A DNA stretch of 6,418 bases from Succinatimonas sp. UBA7265. Its GTDB lineage: Bacteria > Pseudomonadota > Gammaproteobacteria > Enterobacterales > Succinivibrionaceae. Shown here piece by piece: positions 5,256-6,418 of this stretch (within the stretch, counting starts at the first letter, position 1; the number at the start of each line of letters is the position of its first letter). A program made the position numbers and the translations under genes. The DNA is taken from positions 1 through 6,418 of the forward strand of contig DKSD01000065.1 of the NCBI GenBank assembly GCA_002473165.1, in the 5' to 3' direction. The notes below the pieces were generated by a model. That model ran no database searches. It was not told the origin of the DNA and worked only from the letters and a program-made list of their open reading frames with translations.

Positions 5256-5460
5256 GTCAAAATGCCGGGAAATTCGTTGCCATTCGCCATTTGCCGTCAA
5301 TGGTGAGAGAGCCATTAACAGGTTATTTTGATCCACTTGAGCTGAAAGTCGTGGAAATGTGCTCAAAAAAGGCAGATTTCCACGACTTTCGGTTTAAGTC
5401 GATAGCTACAATCTATTAAAATCAAATAATTAAATGGAATGCTAGCTTTACCGTAAAAGC
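5256..5460. other. AT-rich intergenic stretch with no supported gene
   Basis: Between the two terminators I see no gene with a ribosome site. A 39-codon frame from ATG 5300 to TAA 5417-5419 lacks a Shine-Dalgarno and runs through the inverted repeat. A TACAAT (5407-5412) looks like a -10 but has no good -35. The main structure is the 15-bp inverted repeat described separately. Confidence 0.5.
5344..5390. repeat. Perfect 15-bp inverted repeat with a 17-base loop
   Basis: GAAAGTCGTGGAAAT (5344-5358) and ATTTCCACGACTTTC (5376-5390) are perfect reverse complements. The loop (5359-5375) contains AAAAAA. A competing 6-bp pairing, TTGAGC (5337-5342) with GCTCAA (5361-5366), would use the loop and exclude the main stem. 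No T-run follows on either strand, so it is not a standard terminator. It may be a miniature mobile element, a dispersed palindrome, a structured RNA or a protein binding site. Confidence 0.7.
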
Positions 5461-5483
5461 AAAAAAGCCCGCATAAGCGGGCT
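5461..5483 (-). terminator. Rho-independent terminator of phoA
   Basis: On the - strand AGCCCGC (complement of 5477-5483), loop TTAT, GCGGGCT (complement of 5466-5472) is followed by TTTTT, GC and TTTT. It lies 25 bp after the phoA stop at 5509-5511. A near-textbook intrinsic terminator; the + strand side lacks a long T-run. Confidence 0.88.
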
Positions 5484-5508
5484 TTGCATGTTTTAGGCTG
5501 AAATCAGC

Positions 5509-6405
5509 TTACAGGCCGAGGGCGTTCTTGATGGTGAAGAACATGTCGGACTGATCGGTAAGACCCATGAAGTTGATGGCGGCAGGGCCGTAGGCGGCAA
5601 CGCGCAGCTGGGCGCCGGTGTGGCCGGAGTTGTTGACATCCTCGGAGTTGCCGTAGGAGATAGCCATCGGAGCGCCGTCTTTGGTCATGACAGCCTCGGT
5701 GAAGCCAGGAGCCTTGGCGTCAGGATAGACGATCTGGGTGGCGTGTGAGTGGTCGGCAGTGACGATGACCAGGGTGTTGCCGTCTTTGCGGGCAAACTCT
5801 AAGGCAGCCTGGACGGCGGCGTCTAACTGCACAGTCTCGCCGAACTGGCCGCAAGGATTGTCGGCGTGGGCCTGCTTGTCGATGCAGGCGCTTTCAACCT
5901 GCAGGAAGAAGCCGTTCTTGTTAACTTTTAAGAGGTCAATGGCTTTCTTGGTCATGGCAGCCAGTTCAGGCATGTCCTTGGTGTGCTTGGGGTTGGCCTC
6001 GCACTGGACGACCGGTTTGTCGAGGTTGCCGTGCAGGGAAGCCTGCGGGCCGTCGAGGATGGTGGGCATGTTGCCGTCCACGAAGAGGCCTAAGAGCGGC
6101 TTCTTCTGATCGGCAGCGCTGACTTTCTCCATCTCAGAAGCGGTGGTGACGACGTTAAAGCCCTCAGCCTTGGCCTGCTCGAGCAGGGTCTTGCCGGCAT
6201 ACTTGCCGCCCACGGCGACCTCATTGAAGGTCTTCATGCCGCCGCCCATGGTGACATCCGGGCGGGTCTTAATTAGCTGCTCGGTGATCGAGCCTAAGCC
6301 GCCTTTCTCCAGCAGATTGGTCGGGCATTTCTCAGCGGTGACTTTAGGGCCGTAGCACTTGCGGGCGGTGACATGGGCCAGCAGAGCGGCCGGGGTACAG
6401 CCCTT
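5509..6405 (-). CDS. phoA: Alkaline phosphatase PhoA, 3' part, frame interrupted at the edge
   Basis: The enzyme hydrolyses phosphate monoesters in the periplasm using two zinc ions and one magnesium, releasing phosphate for uptake. The 298 residues correspond to E. coli 152-449 (mature numbering, from memory), with no gap over most of the length. Seen: R166 in TARKCYG; E322, D327, K328 and H331 in ESACIDKQAH; D369 and H370 in TADHSHA; and the third zinc histidine in SGHTGAQLR. Cysteines equivalent to C168/C178 and C286/C336 are present, so both disulfides and export are expected. Residue 153 is Gly (KGCTPAAL, where E. coli has QDATPAAL), and there are extra Cys residues at 154 and in ESACID. 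Upstream of Lys152 an in-frame TGA (6406-6408) breaks the gene. The first in-frame ATG (6249) lies deep inside the conserved fold and is not a plausible start. The signal peptide, nucleophile Ser102 and promoter, where Pho control would be seen, lie outside. Confidence 0.93.
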   Translation of the reverse strand, partial: KGCTPAALLAHVTARKCYGPKVTAEKCPTNLLEKGGLGSITEQLIKTRPDVTMGGGMKTFNEVAVGGKYAGKTLLEQAKAEGFNVVTTASEMEKVSAADQKKPLLGLFVDGNMPTILDGPQASLHGNLDKPVVQCEANPKHTKDMPELAAMTKKAIDLLKVNKNGFFLQVESACIDKQAHADNPCGQFGETVQLDAAVQAALEFARKDGNTLVIVTADHSHATQIVYPDAKAPGFTEAVMTKDGAPMAISYGNSEDVNNSGHTGAQLRVAAYGPAAINFMGLTDQSDMFFTIKNALGL

Positions 6406-6418
6406 TCATGAGTAGACA

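Noticed and set aside
5300..5419. 39-codon frame MVREPLTGYFDPLELKVVEM...
   Set aside because: No Shine-Dalgarno and it runs through the 15-bp palindrome; protein-like appearance alone is not enough.
5740..6110. + strand frame opposite phoA
   Set aside because: Antisense shadow of the strongly conserved alkaline phosphatase.
1..6418. CRISPR array, tRNA or rRNA genes
   Set aside because: No regularly spaced direct repeats, no cloverleaf or T-loop motif and no rRNA segments seen; the boxA-like motifs are not followed by rRNA sequence.

Overview
The window holds a divergent IS66-family transposon on the + strand (left edge to about 4.8 kb), a small unknown gene (4864-5208), a roughly 300-bp non-coding stretch with a striking perfect inverted repeat, and the 3' two-thirds of a PhoA-type alkaline phosphatase gene on the - strand (5509 to the right edge). 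The phosphatase aligns closely with Escherichia coli PhoA as I remember it, including D327, K328, H331 and both disulfide pairs. With GC-rich coding DNA, AT-rich spacers and boxA-like motifs, this suggests a gammaproteobacterium. A gut or rumen lineage such as Succinivibrionaceae is only a guess.

Transposon layout: a TnpA-like helix-turn-helix protein (ATG at 210, frame open from 99) overlaps a TnpB (IS66 Orf2) gene by 8 bp. An AT-rich spacer (1219-1367) follows, with a good sigma70-like promoter, a possible leader peptide and nested inverted repeats. Downstream are an accessory protein with an internally duplicated domain (1368-1925) and, 2 bp later, the TnpC transposase. TnpC is split between two frames: a coiled-coil N-terminal part (1928-3058) and a DDE catalytic part ending at 4721. 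Dropping one G near 3023 joins them into a continuous protein of about 930 residues, far longer than the usual ~500. The accessory gene and tnpC look like one transcription unit served by the spacer promoter, while tnpA and tnpB are coupled to each other upstream. TnpA and TnpB are thought to assist TnpC in DNA transposition. I could not find canonical IS66 ends or a target duplication, so the element's limits are open.

Right side: the unknown gene at 4864-5208 ends at a strong hairpin terminator. phoA converges on it and ends at its own terminator (5461-5483). phoA has an in-frame stop at 6406-6408, only 10 bases from the window edge, in the middle of the conserved protein. It is therefore either frameshifted or affected by an assembly error at the end.

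Most notable points: the accessory protein with a duplicated domain between tnpB and tnpC; the oversized, frame-split transposase; the regulatory-looking spacer; a 15-bp perfect inverted repeat at 5344-5390; and an Asp153-to-Gly change in the phosphatase active site.
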